A DNA stretch of 64,000 bases, taken from the NCBI GenBank assembly GCA_964036045.1, contig OZ038380.1, positions 13,909,629 through 13,973,628 of the forward strand, read 5' to 3'. Both the position numbers and the translations under genes were made by a program. The stretch comes from Eutreptiella sp. 'Long Island Sound 2002'. Taxonomy: Eukaryota > Euglenozoa > Euglenophyceae > Eutreptiales > Eutreptiaceae. This document shows positions 54,101 to 64,000 of the stretch, piece by piece. Numbering within the stretch: position 1 is the first letter of the stretch; each line of letters starts with the position of its first letter. The notes beneath the pieces are model-generated. The model was not told where the DNA came from and made no database searches. It saw nothing but the letters and a program-made list of their open reading frames with translations.

Positions 54101-57100
54101 ACACCATGCTTCCAGCTGAAAGCTTCCGTCACCAATGGCACCAGGTTCGGGCGGCGACCTCCAAACAGAATGGCACAGATGGGCACACCCTTCGGATTCT
54201 CCCACTTAGGATCAATCACAGGGCACTGAGATGCAGGCGTCGTGTACCGTGCATTTGGGTGTGCAGCCTTGCGACCACAGTCTGGGGTCCACGGCTGGCC
54301 AGTCCAATCAATCAGGCCTTCGGGAGCGGTCTTGGTCATGCCCTCCCACCACACATCACCATCTGGGGTCAGCGCAACATTTGTGAAGATGGAGTTCTTC
54401 TCCAATGTCTGCATTGCACTCAGATTGGACTTGTTGGATGTGCCTGGTGCCACCCCAAAGAACCCAGACTCAGGGTTGATGGCATACAGCCTGCCATCCT
54501 CTCCCACGTGCATCCAGGCGATGTCATCTCCCACACAACGCACCTTCCAGCCGGGAACGGACGGAACCAGCATTGCAAGATTGGTCTTGCCACAGGCACT
54601 CGGGAAGGCTGCAACAATGTAGTATTCCTTGCCCTCTGGTGATGTCAGCCCCAAGATCAAGCAATGCTCTGCCAGCCAGCCCTCCTTGCGGGCCATGGTG
54701 GATGCAATGCGCAGGGCATAGCACTTCTTGCCCAGCAGCGCGTTGCCTCCATATCCACTGCCAAACGACCACACACTGGGTTCTTCAGGGAAGTGCACAA
54801 TCCAGCGGTTGTCAGGGTTGCATGGCCAGGGAACATCCTTTGCACCTGGTGCCACAGGCTTGCCCACAGAGTGCAGGCACTTCAGGAACGGCGTCTTCTC
54901 GTCAATCAGACGCAGCACCTTGGTGCCAATGCGGCACATGATCTTCATGTTCACCACCACGTATGCAGAGTCCGTGATCTCAACACCAAACTTGGAGTAT
55001 GGTGATCCAAGGGGTCCCATGCAGAATGGAATCACGTACATGGTACGCCCTTCCATGCATCCCTTGAACAGTCCAATCAGCTTCTTCTTCATCTCCACAG
55101 GATCAGCCCAATTGTTCGTCGGACCAGCATCATCCTTGTCGGTGGTGCAGATAAACGTCTGCTTCTCAACACGGGCAACATCCGCAGGGTCCGATCGGCA
55201 GAGGAAACTGTTTGGGCGCTTCTTCTCGTTCAGCCGAATGAACGTACCACCCTTCACCATCAACTCACAAAGCTCAGCATACTCCTCATCGGTGCCGGTG
55301 GCCCACCGCACATGGGCGGGCTTGCACATGTCTCGCATCTCCTGCACCCATGAAATCAGCGCCTGGTTATTCGTGGGGACAACATCAACAGAACCCAAAC
55401 GCTTCTCCAGGCTGTCCAGCTCCTCAACCAATGCTGCAGGCAACCTCTTGCCAAACTGCTTGTAGTACTCACGAACACCACTGATCTCGGCAAGCCACTC
55501 CTTAGGGTCAACCGTCAGCAACCTGCTCATACTGCTGACATTGAATTCATCTTCCAACCCACTGATATCAATGCTGTCGATGGTGGGCACCTGACCAATG
55601 GGGGTCATCACGCTGTGGCCAGTCGGATTGCGTCCCAATCGCTCGCAGACCCACTTTAATACACGCGAGTTCTCTCCAAAACCAGGCCAGATGAACGATC
55701 CCTTTTCGTCCCGTCTGAACCAGTTCACAAAGAAAATCTTGGGCATGTTGTACCCCAGCTTGTGGCGGAACTGCGCCCAGTGGTTGAAGTAATCTCCCAT
55801 ATTGTACCCACAGAACGGAAGCATGGCAAACGGATCGCGCCGCACACTGCCCACCGTGCCCTCAGCTGCAGCAGTGAGCTCAGATCCAATGATGGAGCCC
55901 ATGAACACACCCTGCGACCAGGTGAAAGCCTCGGTCACCAGTGGGACAACCGAATTGCGTCGCCCTCCAAACAGAATGGCGTCAATGGGCACACCCATCG
56001 GGTTCTCCCACTCAGGATCAATCACAGGGCACTGAGATGCAGGCGTCGTGTACCGCGCATTCGGGTGTGCAGCCTTGCGACCACAGTCTGGGGTCCAGGG
56101 CAGACCAGTCCAATCGATCAATGACTCTGGGGCCGTCTTGGTCATGCCCTCCCACCACACATCACCATCTGGGGTCAAGCCGACATTGGTAAAGATGGAG
56201 TTCTTCTTCAATGTCTGCATTGCACTCAGGTTGGACGAGTTGGATGTGCCTGGTGCCACCCCAAAGAACCCAGACTCAGGGTTGATGGCATACAGCCTGC
56301 CATCCTCTCCCACGTGCATCCAGGCGATGTCATCTCCCACACACTGCACTTGCCATCCGGGAATCGTTGGCACCAGCATTGCAAGATTGGTCTTGCCACA
56401 GGCACTCGGGAAACCGGCTGCAACATAGTGCTTCTTGCCCTCCGGCGACGTCAGCCCCAAGATCAAGCAATGCTCTGCCAGCCAGCCCTCCTTGCGGGCC
56501 AACGTGGATGCAATCCGCAGGGCATAGCACTTCTTGCCCAGCAGCGCGTTGCCTCCATATCCACTGCCAAACGACCACACACTGGGCTCCTCGGAGAAAT
56601 GCACAATGTACCGGTTGTCAGGGTTGCATGGCCAGGGAACATCCTTTGCACCAGCTTTGAGTGGCATGCCCACAGAGTGCAGGCACTTCAGGAAAAATGT
56701 ATCCTCTCCAATCGCACGCAACACCTTGGTGCCAATGCGGCACATGATCTTCATGTTCACCACCACGTATGCAGAGTCCGTGATCTCAACACCAAATTTG
56801 GAGTATGGCGAATTGAGTGGTCCCATGCAGAATGGAATCACGTACATGGTACGCCCTTCCATGCATCCCTTGAACAGTCCAATCAGCTTCTTCTTCATCT
56901 CCACAGGATCAGCCCAATTGTTCGTCGGACCAGCGTCATCCTTGTCGGTGGTGCAGATAAACGTCTGCTTCTCAACACGGGCAACATCCGCAGGGTCCGA
57001 TCGGCAGAGGAAACTGTTTGGGCGCTTCTTCTCGTTCAGCCGAATGAACGTACCACCCTTCACCATCAACTCACAAAGCTCAGCATACTCCTCATCGGTG

Positions 57101-60100
57101 CCGGTGGCCCACCGCACATGGGCGGGCTTGCACATGTCTCGCATCTCACTCACCCACTGCAGCAACTGTTTGTTGTGGATGGGGACATCAGCAGAGGCCT
57201 TCAACCGACTCTCCAGCTTCTCCAGAGCCTGCGTCAGCTCAACAGGAACACGATCTCCAAACTGGGCATAATACTTCTGAACCTCTGGGATTTCCTTCAG
57301 CCAGCCTTCAGTGTCCACACTCAACAAATGCGCCATCTCAGCTGGAGTGGTGTCAATGCCATCGGTGTCCAGTGCGTCTACTGTTGGCAGATATCCAAGC
57401 GGTGTGGGGCGGGCTTTGCCAGTGCCATCCACACGCTCACACACCCACTTCAACACACGGGAATTCTCCCCAAAACCAGGCCAGATGAATCGCCCTTCAG
57501 CATCTGCTTGGAACCAATTGGTGTAGAAGATCTTGGGTGCAAGATAGCCAAGCTTCTTGCGGAAGTTCACCCAGTGTCCAAAGTAATCAGCCATATTGTA
57601 GCCACAGAATGGCAGCATAGCAAATGGATCACGGCGCACAGCACCAACGGTGCCCTCTGCTGCAGCCGTCAACTGAGAGCCGATAATGGATCCCATGAAC
57701 ACACCATGCTTCCAGCTGAAAGCTTCCGTCACCAATGGCACCAGGTTCGGGCGGCGACCTCCAAACAGAATGGCACAGATGGGCACACCCTTCGGATTCT
57801 CCCACTTAGGATCAATCACAGGGCACTGAGATGCAGGCGTCGTGTACCGTGCATTTGGGTGTGCAGCCTTGCGACCACAGTCTGGGGTCCACGGCTGGCC
57901 AGTCCAATCAATCAGGCCTTCAGGAGCGGTCTTGGTCATGCCCTCCCACCACACATCACCATCTGGGGTCAGCGCAACGTTTGTGAAGATGGAGTTCTTC
58001 TCCAATGTCTGCATTGCACTCAGATTGGACTTGTTCGATGTGCCTGGTGCCACCCCAAAGAACCCAGACTCAGGGTTGATGGCATACAGCCTGCCATCCT
58101 CTCCCACGTGCATCCAGGCGATGTCATCTCCCACACAACGCACCTTCCAGCCGGGAACGGACGGAACCAGCATTGCAAGATTGGTCTTGCCACAGGCACT
58201 CGGGAAGGCTGCAACAATGTAGTATTCCTTGCCCTCTGGTGATGTCAGCCCCAAGATCAAGCAATGCTCTGCCAGCCAGCCCTCCTTGCGGGCCATGGTG
58301 GATGCAATGCGCAGGGCATAGCACTTCTTGCCCAGCAGCGCGTTGCCTCCATATCCACTGCCAAACGACCACACACTGGGTTCTTCAGGGAAGTGCACAA
58401 TCCAGCGGTTGTCAGGGTTGCATGGCCAGGGAACATCCTTTGCACCTGGTGCCACAGGCTTGCCCACAGAGTGCAGGCACTTCAGGAACGGCGTCTTCTC
58501 GTCAATCAGACGCAGCACCTTGGTGCCAATGCGGCACATGATCTTCATGTTCACCACCACGTATGCAGAGTCCGTGATCTCAACACCAAACTTGGAGTAT
58601 GGTGATCCAAGGGGTCCCATGCAGAATGGAATCACGTACATGGTACGCCCTTCCATGCATCCCTTGAACAGTCCAATCAGCTTCTTCTTCATCTCCACAG
58701 GATCAGCCCAATTGTTCGTCGGACCAGCATCATCCTTGTCGGTGGTGCAGATAAACGTCTGCTTCTCAACACGGGCAACATCCGCAGGGTCCGATCGGCA
58801 GAGGAAACTGTTTGGGCGCTTCTTCTCGTTCAGCCGAATGAACGTACCACCCTTCACCATCAACTCACAAAGCTCAGCATACTCCTCATCGGTGCCGGTG
58901 GCCCACCGCACATGGGCGGGCTTGCACATGTCTCGCATCTCCTGCACCCATGAAATCAGCGCCTGGTTATTCGTGGGGACAACATCAACAGAACCCAAAC
59001 GCTTCTCCAGGCTGTCCAGCTCCTCAACCAATGCTGCAGGCAACCTCTTGCCAAACTGCTTGTAGTACTCACGAACACCACTGATCTCGGCAAGCCACTC
59101 CTTAGGGTCAACCGTCAGCAACCTGCTCATACTGCTGACATTGAATTCATCTTCCAACCCACTGATATCAATGCTGTCGATGGTGGGCACCTGACCAATG
59201 GGGGTCATCACGCTGTGGCCAGTCGGATTGCGTCCCAATCGCTCGCAGACCCACTTTAATACACGCGAGTTCTCTCCAAAACCAGGCCAGATGAACGATC
59301 CCTTTTCGTCCCGTCTGAACCAGTTCACAAAGAAAATCTTGGGCATGTTGTACCCCAGCTTGTGGCGGAACTGCGCCCAGTGGTTGAAGTAATCTCCCAT
59401 ATTGTACCCACAGAACGGAAGCATGGCAAACGGATCGCGCCGCACACTGCCCACCGTGCCCTCAGCTGCAGCAGTGAGCTCAGATCCAATGATGGAGCCC
59501 ATGAACACACCCTGCGACCAGGTGAAAGCCTCGGTCACCAGTGGGACAACCGAATTGCGTCGCCCTCCAAACAGAATGGCGTCAATGGGCACACCCATCG
59601 GGTTCTCCCACTCAGGATCAATCACAGGGCACTGAGATGCAGGCGTCGTGTACCGCGCATTCGGGTGTGCAGCCTTGCGACCACAGTCTGGGGTCCAGGG
59701 CAGACCAGTCCAATCGATCAATGACTCTGGGGCCGTCTTGGTCATGCCCTCCCACCACACATCACCATCTGGGGTCAAGCCGACATTGGTAAAGATGGAG
59801 TTCTTCTTCAATGTCTGCATTGCACTCAGGTTGGACGAGTTGGATGTGCCTGGTGCCACCCCAAAGAACCCAGACTCAGGGTTGATGGCATACAGCCTGC
59901 CATCCTCTCCCACGTGCATCCAGGCGATGTCATCTCCCACACACTGCACTTGCCATCCGGGAATCGTTGGCACCAGCATTGCAAGATTGGTCTTGCCACA
60001 GGCACTCGGGAAACCGGCTGCAACATAGTGCTTCTTGCCCTCCGGCGACGTCAGCCCCAAGATCAAGCAATGCTCTGCCAGCCAGCCCTCCTTGCGGGCC

Positions 60101-63100
60101 AACGTGGATGCAATCCGCAGGGCATAGCACTTCTTGCCCAGCAGCGCGTTGCCTCCATATCCACTGCCAAACGACCACACACTGGGCTCCTCGGAGAAAT
60201 GCACAATGTACCGGTTGTCAGGGTTGCATGGCCAGGGAACATCCTTTGCACCAGCTTTGAGTGGCATGCCCACAGAGTGCAGGCACTTCAGGAAAAATGT
60301 ATCCTCTCCAATCGCACGCAACACCTTGGTGCCAATGCGGCACATGATCTTCATGTTCACCACCACGTATGCAGAGTCCGTGATCTCAACACCAAATTTG
60401 GAGTATGGCGAATTGAGTGGTCCCATGCAGAATGGAATCACGTACATGGTACGCCCTTCCATGCATCCCTTGAACAATCCAATCAGCTTCTTCTTCATCT
60501 CCACAGGATCAGCCCAATTGTTCGTCGGGCCAGCATCATCCTTGTCGGTGGTGCAGATAAACGTCTGCTTCTCAACACGGGCAACATCCGCAGGGTCCGA
60601 TCGGCAGAGGAAACTGTTTGGGCGCTTCTTCTCGTTCAGCCGAATGAACGTACCACCCTTCACCATCAACTCACAAAGCTCAGCATACTCCTCATCGGTG
60701 CCGGTGGCCCACCGCACATGGGCGGGCTTGCACATGTCTCGCATCTCACTCACCCACTGCAGCAACTGTTTGTTGTGGATGGGGACATCAGCAGAGGCCT
60801 TCAACCGACTCTCCAGCTTCTCCAGAGCCTGCGTCAGCTCAACAGGAACACGATCTCCAAACTGGGCATAATACTTCTGAACCTCTGGGATTTCCTTCAG
60901 CCAGCCTTCAGTGTCCACACTCAACAAATGCGCCATCTCAGCTGGAGTGGTGTCAATGCCATCGGTGTCCAGTGCGTCTACTGTTGGCAGATATCCAAGC
61001 GGTGTGGGGCGGGCTTTGCCAGTGCCATCCACACGCTCACACACCCACTTCAACACACGGGAATTCTCCCCAAAACCAGGCCAGATGAATCGCCCTTCAG
61101 CATCTGCTTGGAACCAATTGGTGTAGAAGATCTTGGGTGCAAGATAGCCAAGCTTCTTGCGGAAGTTCACCCAGTGTCCAAAGTAATCAGCCATATTGTA
61201 GCCACAGAATGGCAGCATAGCAAATGGATCACGGCGCACAGCACCAACGGTGCCCTCTGCTGCAGCCGTCAACTGAGAGCCGATAATGGATCCCATGAAC
61301 ACACCATGCTTCCAGCTGAAAGCTTCCGTCACCAATGGCACCAGGTTCGGGCGGCGACCTCCAAACAGAATGGCACAGATGGGCACACCCTTCGGATTCT
61401 CCCACTTAGGATCAATCACAGGGCACTGAGATGCAGGCGTCGTGTACCGTGCATTTGGGTGTGCAGCCTTGCGACCACAGTCTGGGGTCCACGGCTGGCC
61501 AGTCCAATCAATCAGGCCTTCGGGAGCGGTCTTGGTCATGCCCTCCCACCACACATCACCATCTGGGGTCAGCGCAACATTTGTGAAGATGGAGTTCTTC
61601 TCCAATGTCTGCATTGCACTCAGATTGGACTTGTTCGATGTGCCTGGTGCCACCCCAAAGAACCCAGACTCAGGGTTGATGGCATACAGCCTGCCATCCT
61701 CTCCCACGTGCATCCAGGCGATGTCATCTCCCACACAACGCACCTTCCAGCCGGGAACGGACGGAACCAGCATTGCAAGATTGGTCTTGCCACAGGCACT
61801 CGGGAAGGCTGCAACAATGTAGTATTCCTTGCCCTCTGGTGATGTCAGCCCCAAGATCAAGCAATGCTCTGCCAGCCAGCCCTCCTTGCGGGCCATGGTG
61901 GATGCAATGCGCAGGGCATAGCACTTCTTGCCCAGCAGCGCGTTGCCTCCATATCCACTGCCAAACGACCACACACTGGGTTCTTCAGGGAAGTGCACAA
62001 TCCAGCGGTTGTCAGGGTTGCATGGCCAGGGAACATCCTTTGCACCTGGTGCCACAGGCTTGCCCACAGAGTGCAGGCACTTCAGGAACGGCGTCTTCTC
62101 GTCAATCAGACGCAGCACCTTGGTGCCAATGCGGCACATGATCTTCATGTTCACCACCACGTATGCAGAGTCCGTGATCTCAACACCAAACTTGGAGTAT
62201 GGTGATCCAAGGGGTCCCATGCAGAATGGAATCACGTACATGGTACGCCCTTCCATGCATCCCTTGAACAGTCCAATCAGCTTCTTCTTCATCTCCACAG
62301 GATCAGCCCAATTGTTCGTCGGACCAGCATCATCCTTGTCGGTGGTGCAGATAAACGTCTGCTTCTCAACACGGGCAACATCCGCAGGGTCCGATCGGCA
62401 GAGGAAACTGTTTGGGCGCTTCTTCTCGTTCAGCCGAATGAACGTACCACCCTTCACCATCAACTCACAAAGCTCAGCATACTCCTCATCGGTGCCGGTG
62501 GCCCACCGCACATGGGCAGGCTTGCACATGTCTCGCATCTCCTGCACCCATGAAATCAGCGCCTGGTTATTCGTGGGGACAACATCAACAGAACCCAAAC
62601 GCTTCTCCAGGCTGTCCAGCTCCTCAACCAATGCTGCAGGCAACCTCTTGCCAAACTGCTTGTAGTACTCACGAACACCACTGATCTCGGCAAGCCACTC
62701 CTTAGGGTCAACCGTCAGCAACCTGCTCATACTGCTGACATTGAATTCATCTTCCAACCCACTGATATCAATGCTGTCGATGGTGGGCACCTGACCAATG
62801 GGGGTCATCACGCTGTGGCCAGTCGGATTGCGTCCCAATCGCTCGCAGACCCACTTTAATACACGCGAGTTCTCTCCAAAACCAGGCCAGATGAACGATC
62901 CCTTTTCGTCCCGTCTGAACCAGTTCACAAAGAAAATCTTGGGCATGTTGTACCCCAGCTTGTGGCGGAACTGCGCCCAGTGGTTGAAGTAATCTCCCAT
63001 ATTGTACCCACAGAACGGAAGCATGGCAAACGGATCGCGCCGCACACTGCCCACCGTGCCCTCAGCTGCAGCAGTGAGCTCAGATCCAATGATGGAGCCC

Positions 63101-64000
63101 ATGAACACACCCTGCGACCAGGTGAAAGCCTCGGTCACCAGTGGGACAACCGAATTGCGTCGCCCTCCAAACAGAATGGCGTCAATGGGGACCCCATTGG
63201 GGTTTCCCCATTGAGGATCGATCACGGGGCACTGAGATGCAGGCGTCGTGTACCGCGCATTCGGGTGTGCAGCCTTGCGACCACAGTCTGGGGTCCAGGG
63301 CAGACCAGTCCAATCGATCAATGACTCTGGGGCCGTCTTGGTCATGCCCTCCCACCACACATCACCATCTGGGGTCAAGCCGACATTGGTAAAGATGGAG
63401 TTCTTCTTCAATGTCTGCATTGCACTCAGGTTGGACGAGTTGGATGTGCCTGGTGCCACCCCAAAGAACCCAGACTCAGGGTTGATGGCATACAGCCTGC
63501 CATCCTCTCCCACGTGCATCCAGGCGATGTCATCTCCCACACACTGCACTTGCCATCCGGGAATCGTTGGCACCAGCATTGCAAGATTGGTCTTGCCACA
63601 GGCACTCGGGAAACCGGCTGCAACATAGTGCTTCTTGCCCTCCGGCGACGTCAGCCCCAAGATCAAGCAATGCTCTGCCAGCCAGCCCTCCTTGCGGGCC
63701 AACGTGGATGCAATCCGCAGGGCATAGCACTTCTTGCCCAGCAGCGCGTTGCCTCCATATCCACTGCCAAACGACCACACACTGGGCTCCTCGGAGAAAT
63801 GCACAATGTACCGGTTGTCAGGGTTGCATGGCCAGGGAACATCCTTTGCACCAGCTTTGAGTGGCATGCCCACAGAGTGCAGGCACTTCAGGAAAAATGT
63901 ATCCTCTCCAATCGCACGCAACACCTTGGTGCCAATGCGGCACATGATCTTCATGTTCACCACCACGTATGCAGAGTCCGTGATCTCAACACCAAATTTG
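46354..64000 (-). CDS. Giant tandem GTP-dependent phosphoenolpyruvate carboxykinase polyprotein (5' end beyond window)
   Basis: One uninterrupted minus-strand frame from the right edge to TGA at 46354-46356, more than 5880 codons and without introns. The frame is already open at the edge, so the true start lies outside. It holds one partial and nine complete units of about 600 residues, each the length of a whole GTP-type PEPCK (oxaloacetate + GTP to PEP + CO2 + GDP). Every complete unit except the last has the family signatures: [15 protein letters not shown] with the metal-binding Lys, AEHCLILG with the metal-binding His, FPSACGKTN (P-loop with the active-site Cys), VGDDIAWM with the metal-binding Asp, and [10 protein letters not shown]. 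No membrane or targeting segment is visible in the part seen. The product would exceed 640 kDa. It may be cleaved or work as a chain. Confidence 0.93.
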   Translation of the reverse strand, partial: KFGVEITDSAYVVVNMKIMCRIGTKVLRAIGEDTFFLKCLHSVGMPLKAGAKDVPWPCNPDNRYIVHFSEEPSVWSFGSGYGGNALLGKKCYALRIASTLARKEGWLAEHCLILGLTSPEGKKHYVAAGFPSACGKTNLAMLVPTIPGWQVQCVGDDIAWMHVGEDGRLYAINPESGFFGVAPGTSNSSNLSAMQTLKKNSIFTNVGLTPDGDVWWEGMTKTAPESLIDWTGLPWTPDCGRKAAHPNARYTTPASQCPVIDPQWGNPNGVPIDAILFGGRRNSVVPLVTEAFTWSQGVFMGSIIGSELTAAAEGTVGSVRRDPFAMLPFCGYNMGDYFNHWAQFRHKLGYNMPKIFFVNWFRRDEKGSFIWPGFGENSRVLKWVCERLGRNPTGHSVMTPIGQVPTIDSIDISGLEDEFNVSSMSRLLTVDPKEWLAEISGVREYYKQFGKRLPAALVEELDSLEKRLGSVDVVPTNNQALISWVQEMRDMCKPAHVRWATGTDEEYAELCELMVKGGTFIRLNEKKRPNSFLCRSDPADVARVEKQTFICTTDKDDAGPTNNWADPVEMKKKLIGLFKGCMEGRTMYVIPFCMGPLGSPYSKFGVEITDSAYVVVNMKIMCRIGTKVLRLIDEKTPFLKCLHSVGKPVAPGAKDVPWPCNPDNRWIVHFPEEPSVWSFGSGYGGNALLGKKCYALRIASTMARKEGWLAEHCLILGLTSPEGKEYYIVAAFPSACGKTNLAMLVPSVPGWKVRCVGDDIAWMHVGEDGRLYAINPESGFFGVAPGTSNKSNLSAMQTLEKNSIFTNVALTPDGDVWWEGMTKTAPEGLIDWTGQPWTPDCGRKAAHPNARYTTPASQCPVIDPKWENPKGVPICAILFGGRRPNLVPLVTEAFSWKHGVFMGSIIGSQLTAAAEGTVGAVRRDPFAMLPFCGYNMADYFGHWVNFRKKLGYLAPKIFYTNWFQADAEGRFIWPGFGENSRVLKWVCERVDGTGKARPTPLGYLPTVDALDTDGIDTTPAEMAHLLSVDTEGWLKEIPEVQKYYAQFGDRVPVELTQALEKLESRLKASADVPIHNKQLLQWVSEMRDMCKPAHVRWATGTDEEYAELCELMVKGGTFIRLNEKKRPNSFLCRSDPADVARVEKQTFICTTDKDDAGPTNNWADPVEMKKKLIGLFKGCMEGRTMYVIPFCMGPLNSPYSKFGVEITDSAYVVVNMKIMCRIGTKVLRAIGEDTFFLKCLHSVGMPLKAGAKDVPWPCNPDNRYIVHFSEEPSVWSFGSGYGGNALLGKKCYALRIASTLARKEGWLAEHCLILGLTSPEGKKHYVAAGFPSACGKTNLAMLVPTIPGWQVQCVGDDIAWMHVGEDGRLYAINPESGFFGVAPGTSNSSNLSAMQTLKKNSIFTNVGLTPDGDVWWEGMTKTAPESLIDWTGLPWTPDCGRKAAHPNARYTTPASQCPVIDPEWENPMGVPIDAILFGGRRNSVVPLVTEAFTWSQGVFMGSIIGSELTAAAEGTVGSVRRDPFAMLPFCGYNMGDYFNHWAQFRHKLGYNMPKIFFVNWFRRDEKGSFIWPGFGENSRVLKWVCERLGRNPTGHSVMTPIGQVPTIDSIDISGLEDEFNVSSMSRLLTVDPKEWLAEISGVREYYKQFGKRLPAALVEELDSLEKRLGSVDVVPTNNQALISWVQEMRDMCKPAHVRWATGTDEEYAELCELMVKGGTFIRLNEKKRPNSFLCRSDPADVARVEKQTFICTTDKDDAGPTNNWADPVEMKKKLIGLFKGCMEGRTMYVIPFCMGPLGSPYSKFGVEITDSAYVVVNMKIMCRIGTKVLRLIDEKTPFLKCLHSVGKPVAPGAKDVPWPCNPDNRWIVHFPEEPSVWSFGSGYGGNALLGKKCYALRIASTMARKEGWLAEHCLILGLTSPEGKEYYIVAAFPSACGKTNLAMLVPSVPGWKVRCVGDDIAWMHVGEDGRLYAINPESGFFGVAPGTSNKSNLSAMQTLEKNSIFTNVALTPDGDVWWEGMTKTAPEGLIDWTGQPWTPDCGRKAAHPNARYTTPASQCPVIDPKWENPKGVPICAILFGGRRPNLVPLVTEAFSWKHGVFMGSIIGSQLTAAAEGTVGAVRRDPFAMLPFCGYNMADYFGHWVNFRKKLGYLAPKIFYTNWFQADAEGRFIWPGFGENSRVLKWVCERVDGTGKARPTPLGYLPTVDALDTDGIDTTPAEMAHLLSVDTEGWLKEIPEVQKYYAQFGDRVPVELTQALEKLESRLKASADVPIHNKQLLQWVSEMRDMCKPAHVRWATGTDEEYAELCELMVKGGTFIRLNEKKRPNSFLCRSDPADVARVEKQTFICTTDKDDAGPTNNWADPVEMKKKLIGLFKGCMEGRTMYVIPFCMGPLNSPYSKFGVEITDSAYVVVNMKIMCRIGTKVLRAIGEDTFFLKCLHSVGMPLKAGAKDVPWPCNPDNRYIVHFSEEPSVWSFGSGYGGNALLGKKCYALRIASTLARKEGWLAEHCLILGLTSPEGKKHYVAAGFPSACGKTNLAMLVPTIPGWQVQCVGDDIAWMHVGEDGRLYAINPESGFFGVAPGTSNSSNLSAMQTLKKNSIFTNVGLTPDGDVWWEGMTKTAPESLIDWTGLPWTPDCGRKAAHPNARYTTPASQCPVIDPEWENPMGVPIDAILFGGRRNSVVPLVTEAFTWSQGVFMGSIIGSELTAAAEGTVGSVRRDPFAMLPFCGYNMGDYFNHWAQFRHKLGYNMPKIFFVNWFRRDEKGSFIWPGFGENSRVLKWVCERLGRNPTGHSVMTPIGQVPTIDSIDISGLEDEFNVSSMSRLLTVDPKEWLAEISGVREYYKQFGKRLPAALVEELDSLEKRLGSVDVVPTNNQALISWVQEMRDMCKPAHVRWATGTDEEYAELCELMVKGGTFIRLNEKKRPNSFLCRSDPADVARVEKQTFICTTDKDDAGPTNNWADPVEMKKKLIGLFKGCMEGRTMYVIPFCMGPLGSPYSKFGVEITDSAYVVVNMKIMCRIGTKVLRLIDEKTPFLKCLHSVGKPVAPGAKDVPWPCNPDNRWIVHFPEEPSVWSFGSGYGGNALLGKKCYALRIASTMARKEGWLAEHCLILGLTSPEGKEYYIVAAFPSACGKTNLAMLVPSVPGWKVRCVGDDIAWMHVGEDGRLYAINPESGFFGVAPGTSNKSNLSAMQTLEKNSIFTNVALTPDGDVWWEGMTKTAPEGLIDWTGQPWTPDCGRKAAHPNARYTTPASQCPVIDPKWENPKGVPICAILFGGRRPNLVPLVTEAFSWKHGVFMGSIIGSQLTAAAEGTVGAVRRDPFAMLPFCGYNMADYFGHWVNFRKKLGYLAPKIFYTNWFQADAEGRFIWPGFGENSRVLKWVCERVDGTGKARPTPLGYLPTVDALDTDGIDTTPAEMAHLLSVDTEGWLKEIPEVQKYYAQFGDRVPVELTQALEKLESRLKASADVPIHNKQLLQWVSEMRDMCKPAHVRWATGTDEEYAELCELMVKGGTFIRLNEKKRPNSFLCRSDPADVARVEKQTFICTTDKDDAGPTNNWADPVEMKKKLIGLFKGCMEGRTMYVIPFCMGPLNSPYSKFGVEITDSAYVVVNMKIMCRIGTKVLRAIGEDTFFLKCLHSVGMPLKAGAKDVPWPCNPDNRYIVHFSEEPSVWSFGSGYGGNALLGKKCYALRIASTLARKEGWLAEHCLILGLTSPEGKKHYVAAGFPSACGKTNLAMLVPTIPGWQVQCVGDDIAWMHVGEDGRLYAINPESGFFGVAPGTSNSSNLSAMQTLKKNSIFTNVGLTPDGDVWWEGMTKTAPESLIDWTGLPWTPDCGRKAAHPNARYTTPASQCPVIDPEWENPMGVPIDAILFGGRRNSVVPLVTEAFTWSQGVFMGSIIGSELTAAAEGTVGSVRRDPFAMLPFCGYNMGDYFNHWAQFRHKLGYNMPKIFFVNWFRRDEKGSFIWPGFGENSRVLKWVCERLGRNPTGHSVMTPIGQVPTIDSIDISGLEDEFNVSSMSRLLTVDPKEWFAEISGVREYYKQFGKRLPAALVEELDSLEKRLGSVDVVPTNNQALISWVQEMRDMCKPAHVRWATGTDEEYAELCELMVKGGTFIRLNEKKRPNSFLCRSDPADVARVEKQTFICTTDKDDAGPTNNWADPVEMKKKLIGLFKGCMEGRTMYVIPFCMGPLGSPYSKFGVEITDSAYVVVNMKIMCRIGTKVLRLIDEKTPFLKCLHSVGKPVAPGAKDVPWPCNPDNRWIVHFPEEPSVWSFGSGYGGNALLGKKCYALRIASTMARKEGWLAEHCLILGLTSPEGKEYYIVAAFPSACGKTNLAMLVPSVPGWKVRCVGDDIAWMHVGEDGRLYAINPESGFFGVAPGTSNKSNLSAMQTLEKNSIFTNVALTPDGDVWWEGMTKTAPEGLIDWTGQPWTPDCGRKAAHPNARYTTPASQCPVIDPKWENPKGVPICAILFGGRRPNLVPLVTEAFSWKHGVFMGSIIGSQLTAAAEGTVGAVRRDPFAMLPFCGYNMADYFGHWVNFRKKLGYLAPKIFYTNWFQADAEGRFIWPGFGENSRVLKWVCERVDGTGKARPTPLGYLPTVDALDTDGIDTTPAEMAHLLSVDTEGWLKEIPEVQKYYAQFGDRVPVELTQALEKLESRLQSSAHIPLSNEDLLQWVSEMRDMCKPAHVRWATGTDEEYAELCELMVKGGTFIRLNEKKRPNSFLCRSDPADVARVEKQTFICTTDKDDAGPTNNWADPVEMKKKLIGLFKGCMEGRTMYVIPFCMGPLGSPYSKFGVEITDSAYVVVNMKIMCRIGTKVLRLIDEKTPFLKCLHSVGKPVAPGAKDVPWPCNPDNRWIVHFPEEPSVWSFGSGYGGNALLGKKCYALRIASTMARKEGWLAEHCLILGLTSPEGKEYYIVAAFPSACGKTNLAMLVPSVPGWKVRCVGDDIAWMHVGEDGRLYAINPESGFFGVAPGTSNKSNLSAMQTLEKNCIFTNVALTPDGDVWWEGMTKTAPEGLIDWTGQPWTPDCGRKAAHPNARYTTPASQCPVIDPEWENPKGVPICAILFGGRRPNLVPLVTEAFSWKHGVFMGSIIGSQLTAAAEGTVGAVRRDPFAMLPFCGYNMADYFGHWVNFREKLGYLAPKIFYTNWFQADAEGRFIWPGFGENSRVLKWVCERVDGTGKARPTPLGYLPTVDALDTDGIDTTPAEMAHLLSVDTEGWLKEIPEVRKYYNQFGERLPEILLHNLDELEGRLRGSATTVALTQSGALLSWVESMKEFLAPDAVHWCNGSDAEYSFFCDKLVQQGTFVRLAAAKHPNSFVAQSNPNDAVWHSKEVFVCSKNQEEVGPLNNWEDPNKMKEKIASLFEASMKGRTMYVVPFCLGPIDCKLSKVGIQITDSLYAVLGLRATTRMGSQVLHVLAKDQPFVQCVHSVGVPLASGQCDVPWPCDPQKRMVAQFNDTAELWSYGSMYGANSVMSKSCFALRLGSVISQHEKFLVSRCAVIGVQPPAGTKHYMCLLMPPNCGKTGLAMMVPTIPGWKVTCVSDDIAWLYIGRDGRLYAVNPEDGFSGSAGGRSMARDPGIIETIKSNTIFSNVAVTADGGVWWEGLTNDAPRSIIDWQGKPWTSGSGTPAAHWNSRYLTPHSNCPVMDPDSNHPHGVPISAFVFGSRRKDTLPLVHEAYHWLAGMTLGATLSTRAADMVKYDPFAMSLHCGINMNDYISQWDALREDLGYNLPKVFHMNFFKEDENNHIMWPGFGENSRVLKWIWERVEGSGQVLRTPLGFVPPAGALDTKGLEMSAQTLQKLFRVDQKEWQAEADRIRSFYRGLSKLPKSVDAELDAILMRFSSQTTPCGLSFKDSTVPVGAYHTKA
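48145..49944 (-). other. PEPCK unit 9 (B-like, not part of the strict alternation)
   Basis: A 600-residue unit of B type that directly follows another B unit, breaking the A-B order. It carries private changes ([25 protein letters not shown]), and its C-terminal linker ([14 protein letters not shown]...) leads into the divergent last unit. All catalytic motifs are present. Confidence 0.85.
49945..62538 (-). repeat. 3600-bp A-B super-repeat within the PEPCK gene
   Basis: Taking Met of MRDMCK as unit start, boundaries fall at 62538, 60744, 58938, 57144, 55338, 53544, 51738 and 49944. B units (62538-60745, 58938-57145, 55338-53545, 51738-49945) are 1794 bp. A units (60744-58939, 57144-55339, 53544-51739) are 1806 bp; the partial unit at the window edge is also A. 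All lengths are multiples of three. Copies of the same type differ at only a few bases per unit. A and B share almost identical first 110-120 codons but are clearly diverged in their C-terminal halves ([34 protein letters not shown]). Confidence 0.93.

Noticed and set aside
52714-61842. Three 642-codon ORFs on the + strand (52714, 56314 and 59914) inside the PEPCK array
   Set aside because: They are antisense to the PEPCK frame, recur at exactly the 3600-bp period and have no domain sense. They come from codon bias on the opposite strand.
63966-63966. A start codon for the PEPCK ORF at 63966
   Set aside because: The codon is GTG inside the conserved run YVVVNMK, and the frame continues unbroken to the window edge. 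The real start lies beyond 64000.

Overview
This window is eukaryotic nuclear DNA. It holds an LTR retrotransposon, two non-LTR retrotransposons with one nested in the other, at least one spliced gene with canonical GT-AG introns, and a very large intron-free host ORF. No operon-like host layout or prokaryotic signals are visible. A protist or alga is the most natural source: tandem-domain polyprotein genes, chromodomain Ty3 elements, SRCR-domain surface proteins and mixed GC content would fit. The species, and even the algal lineage, cannot be fixed from the sequence alone.

Region by region. 1-1105: flank with no gene. 1106-11869: a young, nearly complete Ty3/gypsy chromovirus on the + strand, with 532-bp LTRs that differ at one position I could find, a 5-bp AGAAC target duplication, an initiator-tRNA-Met primer site and a polypurine tract. 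Gag starts inside the LTR. Pol follows in the same frame after a UAG that is directly followed by a hairpin, and it carries a Dam-like adenine methyltransferase domain between protease and RT. One in-frame UGA breaks the integrase. 11875-13870: non-coding, with a tRNA-like remnant. 13882-16676 and 39405-about 40140 (minus): two halves of one dead, 5'-truncated LINE (LINE-A). 16677-39390 (minus): a single inserted element (LINE-B) bounded by a perfect 14-bp target duplication and ending in a (TCAAACC)n tail. Removing it with one duplication copy restores LINE-A in frame. LINE-B is therefore about 22.7 kb. In its own 5'->3' order it has a purine-rich leader, about 20 monomers of 212 bp, ORF1, ORF2 (APE endonuclease, RT, RNase H-like, zinc fingers), ORF3, ORF4 and a 4.1-kb 3' region with a 1.07-kb tandem duplication. 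The ORFs are separated by 12 nt, 39 nt and a 1-nt TGATG overlap.

40200-45900: AT-richer DNA with one convincing SRCR exon (minus) and several possible further exons of an intron-rich gene, plus short dispersed repeats. 46354-64000 (minus, continuing off the right edge): a single uninterrupted frame encoding at least ten tandem GTP-dependent phosphoenolpyruvate carboxykinase (PEPCK) units of about 600 residues. Two unit types, A and B, alternate in a 3600-bp super-repeat. The last unit is divergent and has lost several catalytic residues.

How they work together: the left two thirds is a retrotransposon nest. The right third is a metabolic gene that appears to have grown by in-frame unequal exchange, so its product would be a giant chain of PEPCK modules ending in a likely pseudoenzyme. 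The best candidates for something undescribed are this poly-PEPCK gene and the giant multi-ORF LINE-B with its monomer promoter array.
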